Counted from the stretch's first letter, positions 53,832 to 62,236 are shown. The stretch is DNA of 64,000 nucleotides from Nocardia nova (GCF_002933465.1 NZ_PSZE01000020.1:1-64000); one strand, 5' to 3'. Numbers and translations are program-made. Notes: generated from the letters alone by a model not told the origin.

Positions 53832-53897
53832 GCCTGATTGAACATCGAATCGGTTTTCCGTGTTCCCACGGCTGGCTGTGATGTCCGCCGGAGGGAC

Positions 53898-53932
53898 TTG
53901 CCGGACAGATAGTAAGCGCGCATACTAAATCC
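53898..53932 (+). promoter_or_regulatory. Leaderless promoter with overlapping MarR-type operator
   Basis: TTGCCG (53898-53903), 17 bases, then CATACT (53921-53926), placing the transcript start at or next to the ATG at 53933. The near-palindrome TAGTAAGCGCGCATACTA (53910-53927, one mismatched pair) covers the spacer and -10, the place for a repressor. No Shine-Dalgarno sequence precedes the ATG. The MarR gene at the end of the operon is the obvious regulator. Confidence 0.55.
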
Positions 53933-54370
53933 ATGACGCAGATCGCCTCAGCTCACGCCATATCCACCGCCGCGCCCGCCGACTTCTTCGCGGTCTGGTC
54001 CGATATGGCCACCTGGCCGGAATGGAATGCCGACACCGAGTGGGTCCGGCTGGACGGTCCCTTCGTCGAGGGGGCGACGGGCACCTTGAAGCCGAAGGGG
54101 GGTCCGAAGGTCGCGTTCGTGATCGAGAAGCTGAACGGCGAGGAGTTCGTCGACGTCTCCCGGCTGTTCGGCGCCCGGCTGATCTTCGCGCATCATGTGG
54201 TGGAGACGGCTGCGGGCACCGAGGTGTCGGTGACCATCTCGATGACCGGCCCGCTGCGCCGGTTGTGGTCGGCGCTGATGGGCGGCGGACTGGCCGATTC
54301 CGTCCATCGTGACCTCGCGGCGCTGGTCGAGACGGCCGAGGCGCGCCGGCCCGTTCCGGGCACCCGCTGA
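53933..54370 (+). CDS. SRPBCC (polyketide-cyclase-like) lipid-binding fold protein
   Basis: A 145-residue START/SRPBCC-fold protein (AHAISTAAPADFFAVWSDMA; WPEWNADTEWVRLDGPF; ISMTGPLRRLWSALMGG). Such proteins form a deep hydrophobic pocket for lipids or aromatic compounds; activity is unknown. It starts an operon with an EVE protein and a MarR regulator, from what looks like a leaderless transcript. The linked MarR suggests the operon responds to a small hydrophobic or phenolic ligand, which this protein may bind (inference). Confidence 0.82.
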   Translation: MTQIASAHAISTAAPADFFAVWSDMATWPEWNADTEWVRLDGPFVEGATGTLKPKGGPKVAFVIEKLNGEEFVDVSRLFGARLIFAHHVVETAAGTEVSVTISMTGPLRRLWSALMGGGLADSVHRDLAALVETAEARRPVPGTR

Positions 54371-54389
54371 ATCGTTCGAGGAGGACATC

Positions 54390-54842
54390 ATGAGCAAGTA
54401 CTGGCTGGCCGTCGTCTCCCGCGATCACGTGCGTCGCGGGGTGGCGCTCGGCATCGCGCAGGCCAATCACGGCAAGCGAACCGCGGTCGAACGGATGCGG
54501 CCGGGTGACGGGCTCGTCTACTACTCGCCCAGAACCGGTATGCGTGCAGGGGATGCGGTGAAGTCGTTCACCGCGATCGGCACGATCGACGATCGGCCCG
54601 TGTGGCAGGCGGACGATCAGGGCGGCTGCTTCCGGCCGTGGCGGCGCGCGGTGACCTACCGGCCGGACGCGCGCGATGTCGCGATCGATACCGTGCGCGG
54701 TGACCTCGATCTCACCAGCGTCCCCAATTGGGGCATCGTGCTCCGGCGCGGCGTGGTGGAACTGAGCGCGCACGACTTCGAGGTCATCTCCCGGGCCATG
54801 CTGGGGGAGGACGCGGGCGAGATGTCGGCGGCCGCTCGGTGA
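54390..54842 (+). CDS. EVE domain protein
   Basis: A 150-residue PUA-like EVE domain protein (KYWLAVVSRDHVRRG at the start; MRPGDGLVYYSPRTG; FTAIGTIDD; FRPWRRAVTY). EVE domains bind modified bases or RNA and are found in modification-sensing and stress systems; a stand-alone bacterial copy of this kind has no proven role. GAGGAGG lies eight bases before the ATG. Its stop overlaps the MarR GTG (GTGA), so the repressor is made in proportion to it. Confidence 0.85.
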   Translation: MSKYWLAVVSRDHVRRGVALGIAQANHGKRTAVERMRPGDGLVYYSPRTGMRAGDAVKSFTAIGTIDDRPVWQADDQGGCFRPWRRAVTYRPDARDVAIDTVRGDLDLTSVPNWGIVLRRGVVELSAHDFEVISRAMLGEDAGEMSAAAR

Positions 54843-55309
54843 GCGACGAAACCCGTGCCCTGCGAACCGAATTCGGCAGCGCCGACGAAAGTCCCGGCCT
54901 GTTGTTGTGGCAGGTGACCAACCGGTGGCAGGCGGCGGTGCGCGCGGCGCTGGCCCCGTTCGATCTCACCCACGTGCAGTTCGTTCTCCTGGCCGCGCTG
55001 ACCTGGTTCGGCGGCTCGGATGCCGGCACCCCGATCACGCAGCGCGATCTCGCCGCCCATGCCGCCACCGACCCGATGATGACCTCCCAGGTGCTGCGCG
55101 CCCTGGAACAGAAGGGCCTGATCGAGCGGCGGGATCATCCGCACGATCGGCGCGCGAAATCCCTGGTCCCGACGAAAGCCGGTGTGGCACTGGTGAATCG
55201 CGCGATCGTCGCGGTGGAGGACTGTGACCGGGACTTCTTCGGGCCGTTGCGCACCAGTACCGCCGACTTCGCCGCATCGTTGCGGGTACTGCGGGACGCG
55301 CGGGGTTGA
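54839..55309 (+). CDS. MarR-family regulator
   Basis: A 156-residue winged-helix MarR regulator: LTHVQFVLLAALTWFG, recognition helix AATDPMMTSQVLRALEQKGL and wing RRDHPHDRRAKSLVPT. Members are dimers released from DNA by phenolic or oxidative signals; one cysteine (about residue 131) near the C-terminus is present. GTG start overlaps the EVE stop. The palindrome over the operon promoter is its likely operator, giving autorepression. Confidence 0.88.
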   Translation: MSDETRALRTEFGSADESPGLLLWQVTNRWQAAVRAALAPFDLTHVQFVLLAALTWFGGSDAGTPITQRDLAAHAATDPMMTSQVLRALEQKGLIERRDHPHDRRAKSLVPTKAGVALVNRAIVAVEDCDRDFFGPLRTSTADFAASLRVLRDARG

Positions 55310-55390
55310 GCGACGGGCGCGCCGGCCGAGGGGACCGCGGCTGGGTGTCCGTGGCGCCGGGCAACCGGGGGCGTCGTCGCGGCGGCGCGG

Positions 55391-57562
55391 ATGTCGGTGG
55401 TGCCTGTCATGATGGAGCGCGTGCCTGTCCCGACCTCATCGACCAGCCTGCGGCTCGACGGGCTCGATCCCGAGCAGGCCGCCGCGGTGCGGGCGCCGCG
55501 TGGGCCGGTGTGTGTGATCGCGGGCGCCGGCACCGGCAAGACCCGGACCATCACCCACCGCATCGCCCATCTGGTCTCGGCCGGGCATGTGCGTGCCGAC
55601 CAGGTGCTGGCGGTGACCTTCACGGCCCGGGCGGCCGGTGAGCTGCGGTCCCGGTTGCGTGCGCTCGGCCTGGGTAGTGCCGCGCAGACCGTCCAGGCAC
55701 GTACCTTCCACGCCGCGGCGCTGCGGCAGCTGAAGTACTTCTGGCCGCAGATCGTCGGCGACGTGCCCTGGAAACTCATCGACTCCAAATTCGCGCTCGT
55801 CGCCCAGGCCGCCCAGCGCGTCGGCCTGCCGACCGCGACGGAGAATGTGCGTGACCTGGCGAGCGAGATCGAATGGGCGAAGGCCTCGCTCATCGCGCCG
55901 GAGGACTACTCCGGCGCGGCCCAGCGCCACCACCGCGACATCCCGTATCAGGCGGACAAGATCGCGGCCGTCTACACCGGCTACGAGACGTTGAAGAACA
56001 CTCCGGACGGCCTGCTGCTCGATTTCGACGATCTGCTGCTGCACACCGCCGCCGCGCTCGAGGACTACCCGGCCGTGGCCGAGGAATTCCGCGGTCGTTA
56101 CCGGTGCTTCGTCGTCGACGAATACCAGGACGTGACCCCGCTGCAGCAGCGGGTGCTCGACGCGTGGCTCGGCGATCGCGACGATCTGACCGTGGTCGGC
56201 GACGCCAATCAGACGATCTATTCGTTCACCGGCGCCAGCCCCGCCTATCTGCTCGATTTCTCCCGCCGGTTTCCCGACGCCACCGTCGTCCGGCTGGAGC
56301 GGGACTATCGATCGACGCCGCAGGTGGTGTCGCTGGCCAATCGCGTGATCGGCGCCGCGCGCGGACGCATCGCGGGGACCCGGCTGCAGCTGGTCGGGCA
56401 GCGCGCCGACGGGCCGGAACCGTCCTTCGCGGAGTACGACGACGAGGTCGCCGAGGCCGCCGCCGTCGCCAAGGGCATCGCCGGTCTGCTCGGGCGGGGA
56501 GTCCCGGCCGCCGAAGTCGCCGTGCTGTATCGCATCAACGCCCAGTCCGAGGTGTACGAGCAGGCGCTGACCGAGGCGGGCATTCCCTACCAGGTCCGCG
56601 GCGGCGAGGGGTTCTTCCAGCGGGTCGAGGTCCGGCAGGCGGTGCAGGCGCTGCGGCAGGCCGGAGCCCGCGACGACCTGCCCGCGGCCCGTGGGCCCGA
56701 GGTCGTGACGCTCGTGCGCGCGGTCCTGGCCCGGCTCGGGCTCACCGCGGAGGAGCCGGCCGGTGCGCAGGCTCGCGAGCGCTGGTCGTCGCTGGTGGCG
56801 CTGGTACAGCTCACCGAGGAGCTCGCAGCCCACGATCCCGGCCTCGAATTCGCCGGACTACTGCGGGAACTGGCCGCCCGCGCCGAGGCCCGCCACCCAC
56901 CGACCGTGCAGGGGGTCACCCTGGCCTCGCTGCACGCGGCGAAGGGACTGGAATGGGATGCGGTCTTCCTGGTCGGCCTCACCGACGGCACCCTGCCCAT
57001 CGCCCACGTTCTGGGCGAGGGCGGCGCGGTGAGCGACGAGGCCGCGCTGGAGGAGGAACGGCGGTTGCTCTACGTGGGCGTGACCCGCGCGCGCGAACAT
57101 CTGCGGTTGTCGTGGGCGCTGTCGCGTGCCGACGGCCGGCGCCGCAACCGCCGGCGCAGCCGATTCCTCACCGGGCTGGTGCCGGAGGATTCTCCGGCGT
57201 CGAGGGTCGCCCAGCAGGCCGGTGCGCGGGGTGGTCGCGGCCGCCGGCTGCCGGTCTGCCGGGTGTGCGGGCGTTCCCTGCTCAATTCCACCGACACGCT
57301 GCTCGGACGGTGCTCGGGCTGCCCGGCCGAGGTGGATACCGAACTGCTCGGCGCGCTGCAGGAGTGGCGGCGGCAACGGGCCGAGGAGTTGCAGATCAAA
57401 CCGTTCGCGGTGGTGAGCGTCAAAACGCTGACCGCGATCGCGGAACAGGTGCCGATGGACGAGGACGCGCTCGCCGCGATTCCGGGTATCGGACAGCAGA
57501 AGTCGCAGCAGTTCGGCCCGGAGCTGTTGGCGATCGTGCGATCCCGGGTGCGCAACCGGTGA
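55391..57562 (+). CDS. uvrD2: ATP-dependent DNA helicase UvrD2
   Basis: A 723-residue superfamily 1A helicase that moves 3' to 5' on DNA and is essential in mycobacteria. Motifs: Walker A AGAGTGKTRTI (about residue 45), Ia TFTARAAGEL, II VVDEYQDVTPLQ, III VGDANQTIYSFTGAS, IV RLERDYRSTPQV, V/VI SLHAAKGLEWDAVF and LLYVGVTRAREHL. A tetracysteine element CRVCGRSL...RCSGCPAE (about 619-643) and a C-terminal HRDC domain mark UvrD2 rather than UvrD1. ATG at 55391 is the longest start; ATG at 55409 or GTG at 55421 may be the real one. whiB7 follows. Confidence 0.94.
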   Translation: MSVVPVMMERVPVPTSSTSLRLDGLDPEQAAAVRAPRGPVCVIAGAGTGKTRTITHRIAHLVSAGHVRADQVLAVTFTARAAGELRSRLRALGLGSAAQTVQARTFHAAALRQLKYFWPQIVGDVPWKLIDSKFALVAQAAQRVGLPTATENVRDLASEIEWAKASLIAPEDYSGAAQRHHRDIPYQADKIAAVYTGYETLKNTPDGLLLDFDDLLLHTAAALEDYPAVAEEFRGRYRCFVVDEYQDVTPLQQRVLDAWLGDRDDLTVVGDANQTIYSFTGASPAYLLDFSRRFPDATVVRLERDYRSTPQVVSLANRVIGAARGRIAGTRLQLVGQRADGPEPSFAEYDDEVAEAAAVAKGIAGLLGRGVPAAEVAVLYRINAQSEVYEQALTEAGIPYQVRGGEGFFQRVEVRQAVQALRQAGARDDLPAARGPEVVTLVRAVLARLGLTAEEPAGAQARERWSSLVALVQLTEELAAHDPGLEFAGLLRELAARAEARHPPTVQGVTLASLHAAKGLEWDAVFLVGLTDGTLPIAHVLGEGGAVSDEAALEEERRLLYVGVTRAREHLRLSWALSRADGRRRNRRRSRFLTGLVPEDSPASRVAQQAGARGGRGRRLPVCRVCGRSLLNSTDTLLGRCSGCPAEVDTELLGALQEWRRQRAEELQIKPFAVVSVKTLTAIAEQVPMDEDALAAIPGIGQQKSQQFGPELLAIVRSRVRNR

Positions 57563-57600
57563 TTCGGCGAGCGCTGCCCGAGTGCCAAAACCGCAGGTGA

Positions 57601-57638
57601 AAAATAGGTTGTGCGGTTGTGTATCGCACCCGTAGGGT
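57601..57638 (+). promoter_or_regulatory. whiB7 promoter with AT-rich activator element
   Basis: An A-rich tract (GAAAAATA, ending at 57606) directly precedes a -35 TTGTGC (57609-57614); an 18-base spacer and TAGGGT (57633-57638) follow. In Mycobacterium, WhiB7 with SigA activates promoters having such an AT-rich patch immediately before the -35, including its own. The leader would start near 57645 and be about 537 nt. Confidence 0.65.
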
Positions 57639-57714
57639 GGTGATCACGCGCTGGGAGGGCATTCCGGCGCGCACAGTGATCAGTCGGATAACGAGTAGGA
57701 GGGAGGTAGACAAA

Positions 57715-58044
57715 ATGAACAACATCGTGACTCTCGCTTCGAGAAGCGTTGTGGCACCGGTGGTTTCTGTCGTGTCCGCCTCCCGGGGGGTCCTCGCCTT
57801 GCAGGGGACCGGTCTGTCTGTCGCAAGCATTATCGGTGCTCGACCGCAAGCGCCCGCATATGCAATTGCCGCAGACAAGTCCGCGTGGGGTTGGCACCCG
57901 GCACACGTCGGTTTCCACACCGGCGCAGCCCACGCCTTCGCAGTCGAAGCCGATCGTATGACGGCGAATCTGCAGGCAGCCCGCCTCCGCAACGCACACC
58001 CAGCGACCGTGATCAGTAACCGACACCGAGGTCGGTTCAGGTAG
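57715..58044 (+). CDS. Long upstream ORF (109 codons) in the whiB7 leader
   Basis: An ATG frame preceded by AGGAGGGAGG, the strongest ribosome site in this region, encodes 109 residues (MNNIVTLASRSVVAPVV at the start, basic end RNRHRGRFR-like). I recognise no domain. It ends 20 bases before the hairpin terminator that precedes whiB7. In mycobacteria an upstream ORF in the whiB7 leader senses ribosome inhibition and controls read-through; this ORF is in the right place for that, though longer than I expect. It is likely translated for regulation, with the peptide itself perhaps dispensable. Confidence 0.6.
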   Translation: MNNIVTLASRSVVAPVVSVVSASRGVLALQGTGLSVASIIGARPQAPAYAIAADKSAWGWHPAHVGFHTGAAHAFAVEADRMTANLQAARLRNAHPATVISNRHRGRFR

Positions 58045-58064
58045 CACCCACTACCACAGCCTCC

Positions 58065-58108
58065 TGGCCACGGATCGCCCGAAGCGAAACCGTGGCCATA
58101 GTTCTTTT
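58065..58108 (+). terminator. Rho-independent attenuator before whiB7
   Basis: TGGCCACGG and its exact complement (58090-58098) form the stem, with an inner TCGC/GCGA helix in the loop. TAGTTCTTTT follows directly, a good U-tract for a GC-rich genome. Seventy-three bases later whiB7 begins. It would stop transcription unless ribosome stalling in the upstream ORF changes the fold. Confidence 0.75.
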
Positions 58109-58181
58109 CGGCCTCCAGCCACCGGCACCGGTTTCGCGGAAGACAACGAAACCACCGCTGCACGAGCTGAAGGAGCAAGAC

Positions 58182-58493
58182 GTGTCCACCGCGACCGTTA
58201 CTCGCGCGACATGCCGATCGACCCAGGCCTCGAGGCCGGCCCGCACCCGCGGTGTCGCGCTCACCCTGCCCTGCCGAGTCGGTGACCCGGACCTGTGGTT
58301 CGCCGAAAGCCCGACCCAGCTGGAAGAGGCCAAGGCACTGTGCGCTTCCTGCCCGATCCGCAAGGGGTGCCTCGCGGCTGCCCTGGATCGCGCCGAGCCC
58401 TGGGGTGTCTGGGGCGGCGAGATCTTCGAACAGGGCGTCGTGATCGCCCGTAAGCGGCCGCGCGGCCGCCCGCGTAAGGTCGCACTGGCGTGA
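58182..58493 (+). CDS. whiB7: Redox-sensitive transcription factor WhiB7
   Basis: A 103-residue WhiB-family protein that binds a [4Fe-4S] cluster through Cys31, Cys54, Cys57 and Cys63 (LPC...ALCASCPIRKGC), contacts SigA through the GVWGGE turn, and holds DNA with the AT-hook RGRPRK at residues 94-99, which identifies WhiB7 among the WhiB proteins. It activates intrinsic antibiotic-resistance genes after ribosome-targeting drugs. GTG start with AGGAG six bases upstream. It lies next to uvrD2 as in Mycobacterium and has a long leader with upstream ORF and attenuator. Confidence 0.95.
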   Translation: MSTATVTRATCRSTQASRPARTRGVALTLPCRVGDPDLWFAESPTQLEEAKALCASCPIRKGCLAAALDRAEPWGVWGGEIFEQGVVIARKRPRGRPRKVALA

Positions 58494-58548
58494 TCGGCGC
58501 CGGTTCGGGCCGAGCGCGGATCCGCCTCGGCCACCTCTGGGAACACGA

Positions 58549-58584
58549 ACGAGCCCCGCATCTCATGTCGGATGCGGGGCTCGT
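58549..58584. terminator. Bidirectional hairpin terminator
   Basis: ACGAGCCCCGCATC and its exact complement make a 14-bp stem with an 8-base loop between the converging whiB7 and ABC1-kinase genes. Confidence 0.85.
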
Positions 58585-58608
58585 CCCATATTCGGCGTGG
58601 GTGAACGA

Positions 58609-59952
58609 TCAGCTGGCGCTTCGGTATTCGGCGTAGCCGGGCACCCAGTCGTGCATCAGCCTCATGAACGGAACCTCGGCGTCGAGCTGCGCGCAGATGC
58701 CGATCGAACCCATCAGCACCCGGAACACCATGATGTGTTCGGCCGGAAGTTGCAGCGACAATCCGGTTTTCATCTCCGGGCGGCTCACGTCGGTGGCCTT
58801 GCCTGCAACGCGCTGCATCCACTTGCGGGTGAAGTGGAACGAATCCTCGCGGATGGGGTCGGTGAACGGGCGCAGATAGTCGGCGATCTCGGCGTGGGTG
58901 ACGGTGCGGCCGGGAATCACCCAGCCGTTGCTGTACATCAGCTCGGTCAGTTCCTCGAACCGATCCTCGACCGCCATCGCCACCATCTGGCCGAGCACCG
59001 GCGGGAACCCGTCGGGCAGCGGTGCGCAGGCACCGAAATCGAGCACTGCCAACCGGCCGTCGTCGAGCATCATGAAATTGCCGGGGTGCGGGTCGGCATG
59101 CAGCAGTCCGGCCAGGGCGGGGGAGGAGAAGTGGAATTCAGCCATCAGGGTTGCCACGCGGTTGCGCAGCTCGACCGTGCCCGCCGGATCCTGGTGGCCG
59201 CGCTGGATGATCCCGGAGACCGCGGTGCCGTCGAGCCACTCGGTGACGATCACCTTCGGTGCCCCGGCCACCACCTTGGGTACCAGGAACCGCGGGTGGC
59301 CGTCGAATGCCTTGGCGAAGCGGCGCTGGTTGGCGGCCTCGGTGCGGTAGTCGAGCTCTTCCTCGGTGCGTTCGGTGATCTCGGCAAGGATGGGTTTGAT
59401 GTCGGCGCCGGGGATGACGGCGCCGATCATGCCGGCCATCCGATTGAGTGTCTTGAGGTCCGCGCGCAGCGCCTCGTCGGCACCGGGGTACTGGACCTTC
59501 ACCGCCACCGTGCGGCCGTCGGACCATTCGGCCTTGTGGACCTGTCCGATACTGGCCGAGGCGGTAGGGGTGTCGTCGAAGGAACGGAAGCGCTTGCGCC
59601 ACGCCGTACCCAGTTGCTGGTCCAGCACCCGGTGCACCGCGCCGGCCGGCAGCGGCGGCGCGGCGGCCTGCAGCTTGGTCAATGCCTCGCGATAGTGCTC
59701 GCCGAATTCCTCGGGTACGGCGGCCTCCATCACCGACAGCGCCTGGCCGAATTTCATTGCGCCGCCCTTGAGCTCGCCGAGAACGGAGAAGATCTGCTCG
59801 GCGGCCCTCTGATTCAACTCGGCATTGATCTCGCCCCGGTCGCCGCCGGCGAGTTTGCGGCCGAACCCCACAGCGGCCCGTCCCGCGATACCGAGTGGAA
59901 TCTTCGCCAACTTGGCATTGCGGGATGAGCTACGGCGCACAATCTCAGACAC
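58609..59952 (-). CDS. ABC1/UbiB-family atypical kinase (Rv3197-like)
   Basis: A 447-residue UbiB/ADCK-type kinase-like ATPase. The family marker KGGAMKFGQALSVME (KxGQ region, about residues 62-76) is followed by PTASASIGQVHKAEWSDG (Ala-rich nucleotide loop), the lysine in VAVKVQYPG, EELDYRTEAANQRRF, the catalytic-loop LLHADPHPGNFMM and the metal-binding VLDFGAC. All kinase residues are kept. These proteins support isoprenoid/quinone lipid metabolism; Rv3197 has been connected with macrolide resistance through WhiB7, and this gene sits beside whiB7. GTG start (MSEIVRRSS). Confidence 0.9.
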   Translation of the reverse strand: MSEIVRRSSSRNAKLAKIPLGIAGRAAVGFGRKLAGGDRGEINAELNQRAAEQIFSVLGELKGGAMKFGQALSVMEAAVPEEFGEHYREALTKLQAAAPPLPAGAVHRVLDQQLGTAWRKRFRSFDDTPTASASIGQVHKAEWSDGRTVAVKVQYPGADEALRADLKTLNRMAGMIGAVIPGADIKPILAEITERTEEELDYRTEAANQRRFAKAFDGHPRFLVPKVVAGAPKVIVTEWLDGTAVSGIIQRGHQDPAGTVELRNRVATLMAEFHFSSPALAGLLHADPHPGNFMMLDDGRLAVLDFGACAPLPDGFPPVLGQMVAMAVEDRFEELTELMYSNGWVIPGRTVTHAEIADYLRPFTDPIREDSFHFTRKWMQRVAGKATDVSRPEMKTGLSLQLPAEHIMVFRVLMGSIGICAQLDAEVPFMRLMHDWVPGYAEYRSAS

Positions 59953-60170
59953 ACCCCCATCATGGCTGACCCATCGTGTCGCGTGCCATGTGAATTGCGT
60001 GAACTCCACCCCTGGACCGGGGCGTGTCATCTGTCACAGCAGGGCGGTTCGGGGCGGTGGTCTGCGTGCGGGAAGCCCTGGGAAACGGCTTATCGGTGGT
60101 GGTCGGCGGGTGTCCGTTGGTCGTTTTGGTCATCTCGACAAAAAGTTGGCGCGAAAGTATGGGCGAGAGC

Positions 60171-60193
60171 GTTTTAGTCGTCTAGACTAAAAC
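60171..60193. promoter_or_regulatory. 23-bp palindromic operator over leaderless promoter of the J-pseudokinase operon
   Basis: Arms GTTTTAGTC and GACTAAAAC are exact complements around five bases. TAGACT (60183-60188) inside it can serve as a -10, which would put the transcript start at the ATG at 60195; no Shine-Dalgarno is present. A repressor bound here would block the promoter fully. The Nudix-type NrtR-like gene at the end of the operon is the likely binder. Confidence 0.7.
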
Positions 60194-60194
60194 T

Positions 60195-61214
60195 ATGACG
60201 ACATGGCGAGCAGCCGCGGCGACGCTGCGGGAGGTGCGCCGTCCGGAAGACCTGTTCGGCGCGGCGACAACGGATTCCGCCGCTCGCCGCATCGCGCATC
60301 GGACGTATCTGCGGCTGGCCGCCGCGCTGCATCCGGACCGGGTAGCCGCGTCCGACGCCGAGCGGGCCACCGCGGCATTCGTCCGCCTCGGCGAGCTGTA
60401 CCGGAGCTGGCTGGCGGCCGAGCAGACCTTCGAGGTGTGCGGCACGCGGGGGCGCTATCGCCTCGGCGCACTGCACGCCCGCGGCTCGGTCGCGGACCTG
60501 TACCGCACCGACTCGGCGGGCGCCGTGGTGAAGATCGCACGGCGGCAGGCCGCGAATTCGCTACTGGCGAACGAGCGAAGCGCGCTGACGGATATCGCCG
60601 TGCTCACCGGCGAGCACGACTGGCTGACGCCGTACTACCCGCGCCTGATCGACGCCGTCGACCACACCGATACCGAATCCGGCGAGGTGCGCGCGATCAA
60701 CGTGCTCCAGGCGCTGACCGACGGGTTCGTGACGCTGGCTCGAGTCCGCGCCGCCTATCCGTGCGGACTCGACCCACGCGACTACGCGTGGATGCACCGT
60801 CGGCTGTTGCGCTGCCTGGCCGGTGCCGCGACCGCGCACTGGGTGCACACCGCGATATCCGCGGAGAACGTGCTCATCCATCCCCGTCTGCACGGGGTGG
60901 TGCTGGTCGGCTGGTCGTTCGCGACCCGGCCCGGGCGGGTGCCGGCGGCCACGCAGGCCTCGATCGACTACCCGCCCGAAACGGGCAGCGGGGTCTGCCC
61001 GCGCACCGATGTGTACCTGGCCCACCGACTCCTGCTCACCATGCTCGGCGACCGCGCGCCCGCACCGATGCGTGCCTTCGCCGAGGGCTGCCTCCAATCC
61101 GCGCCGCGGCTGCGGCCCGATGCTCGCACCCTGCTCGACGAATTCGACGACCTGCTCGACCGGCTGTACGGCGCCCGCCGCTTCCGGCCGTTCGAACTAC
61201 CGAAAGGACAGTGA
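60195..61214 (+). CDS. J-domain plus pseudokinase protein
   Basis: A 339-residue two-part protein. Residues about 15-75 form a J-domain with HPD at 46-48 (ALHPDR), which in DnaJ proteins stimulates Hsp70. Residues about 85-300 resemble a protein kinase: ATP-lysine in VVKIA (K113), helix-C Glu in NERSAL (E127), catalytic loop HTAISAENVLIHP (H218-P230) and an alpha-F-like TDVYLAHRLL. The HRD Asp is Ala, and the DFG loop reads VGWSF, so it should not phosphorylate by the normal route. ATG directly follows the operator. The next gene starts five bases after its stop. I do not know a named family for this pairing. Confidence 0.75.
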   Translation: MTTWRAAAATLREVRRPEDLFGAATTDSAARRIAHRTYLRLAAALHPDRVAASDAERATAAFVRLGELYRSWLAAEQTFEVCGTRGRYRLGALHARGSVADLYRTDSAGAVVKIARRQAANSLLANERSALTDIAVLTGEHDWLTPYYPRLIDAVDHTDTESGEVRAINVLQALTDGFVTLARVRAAYPCGLDPRDYAWMHRRLLRCLAGAATAHWVHTAISAENVLIHPRLHGVVLVGWSFATRPGRVPAATQASIDYPPETGSGVCPRTDVYLAHRLLLTMLGDRAPAPMRAFAEGCLQSAPRLRPDARTLLDEFDDLLDRLYGARRFRPFELPKGQ

Positions 61215-61219
61215 TCACC

Positions 61220-62200
61220 ATGGGTTACGGACAGTGGGACGACAGTGCCTACGACGCCGCCCGCACCTTCCGCGCCGCGCGTGGACTCGACGACTTCGGC
61301 TACACCGCCGACATGCGGGCCAAGCCCTATGCGGAATGGGTCGCGCATCCGCTGCTCGACCCCTTCGGTGTCGGAGTGCGCGAATCCCGCGACTCCGCCG
61401 AACACGGGGCCTCGCTGCCGATCGCGGTGCTATTCGACGTCACCGGGTCGATGGGGCGGGTCCCGCGCATCATGCAGGAGAAGCTGGCTACCTTGCACGG
61501 CCTGTTGCAGCGCAAGGGATATGTGGGGGATCCGCAGATTCTGTTCGGCGGAATCGGCGATGCCGACTCTGATCGAGTGCCGCTGCAGATCGGGCAGTTC
61601 GAATCCGACAATCGGATGGACGAACAGCTGCGCCTGATTCTGCTCGAGGGAGGTGGTGGCGGACAGAAATCCGAAAGTTACGAACTGGCCGCGTATTTCA
61701 TGGCTCGGCACACGGCCACCGACGCGTGGGACAAGCGCGGACGCAAGGGTTATCTGTTCATCGTGGGTGACGAGCTGAACAAATCGCGCCTCGCCGCTAC
61801 GCATGTACGCCGGGTGATCGGCGACGATGTGCCACAAGACATTTCGGTTCCCTCGATCTACCGGGAACTGGCCGATCGGTGGCATGTGTACTACATCCTG
61901 CCGAATCAGTCCCACTACTACACCGACCCGGAGATTCTCGAGCACTGGCGGGGAGTGCTCGGAGAGCGGGTGCTGCGCCTGGACGATCCCGCGGCGGTGT
62001 GCGAACTCATCGCGCTGACCATCGGCATCGGCGAGGACCGTGTCGATTTGGGTGCCGGCCTGGCCGATCTGCGTGATATCGGATCCGATGCCGCCGACGT
62101 CGTCGGTAAGGCACTGGCCCCGATCGGTACACCCGTCCGCACCCGCAGTGCGGGCGCACTGCCGGCGGCCACCCCGGGCGACGACGACGTCCGGTTCTGA
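61220..62200 (+). CDS. Von Willebrand factor A (vWA) domain protein
   Basis: A 326-residue protein with a vWA fold after a 65-residue N-terminal region (YAEWVAHPLLDPFGVGVR). The metal-ion-dependent adhesion site is seen as AVLFDVTGSMGR (D73, T75, S77), with further acidic residues in GGIGDADSD and GDELNK. A glycine run plus QKSESYELAAYF follows. No membrane segment or signal, so it is cytosolic; such domains bind partners through a bound metal. It probably works with the J-pseudokinase (gene before) and the PurA-like enzyme (gene after). ATG with AAAGGA 11 bases upstream; a GTG three codons earlier overlaps the previous stop. Confidence 0.82.
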   Translation: MGYGQWDDSAYDAARTFRAARGLDDFGYTADMRAKPYAEWVAHPLLDPFGVGVRESRDSAEHGASLPIAVLFDVTGSMGRVPRIMQEKLATLHGLLQRKGYVGDPQILFGGIGDADSDRVPLQIGQFESDNRMDEQLRLILLEGGGGGQKSESYELAAYFMARHTATDAWDKRGRKGYLFIVGDELNKSRLAATHVRRVIGDDVPQDISVPSIYRELADRWHVYYILPNQSHYYTDPEILEHWRGVLGERVLRLDDPAAVCELIALTIGIGEDRVDLGAGLADLRDIGSDAADVVGKALAPIGTPVRTRSAGALPAATPGDDDVRF

Positions 62201-62236
62201 TCGCGAACCCGATCCGACAAGCGAAGGGAACAGATC

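Noticed and set aside
57619..57714. GTG extension of the whiB7 leader ORF
   Set aside because: It would start before the predicted transcript start near 57645; the ATG at 57715 has a far better ribosome site.
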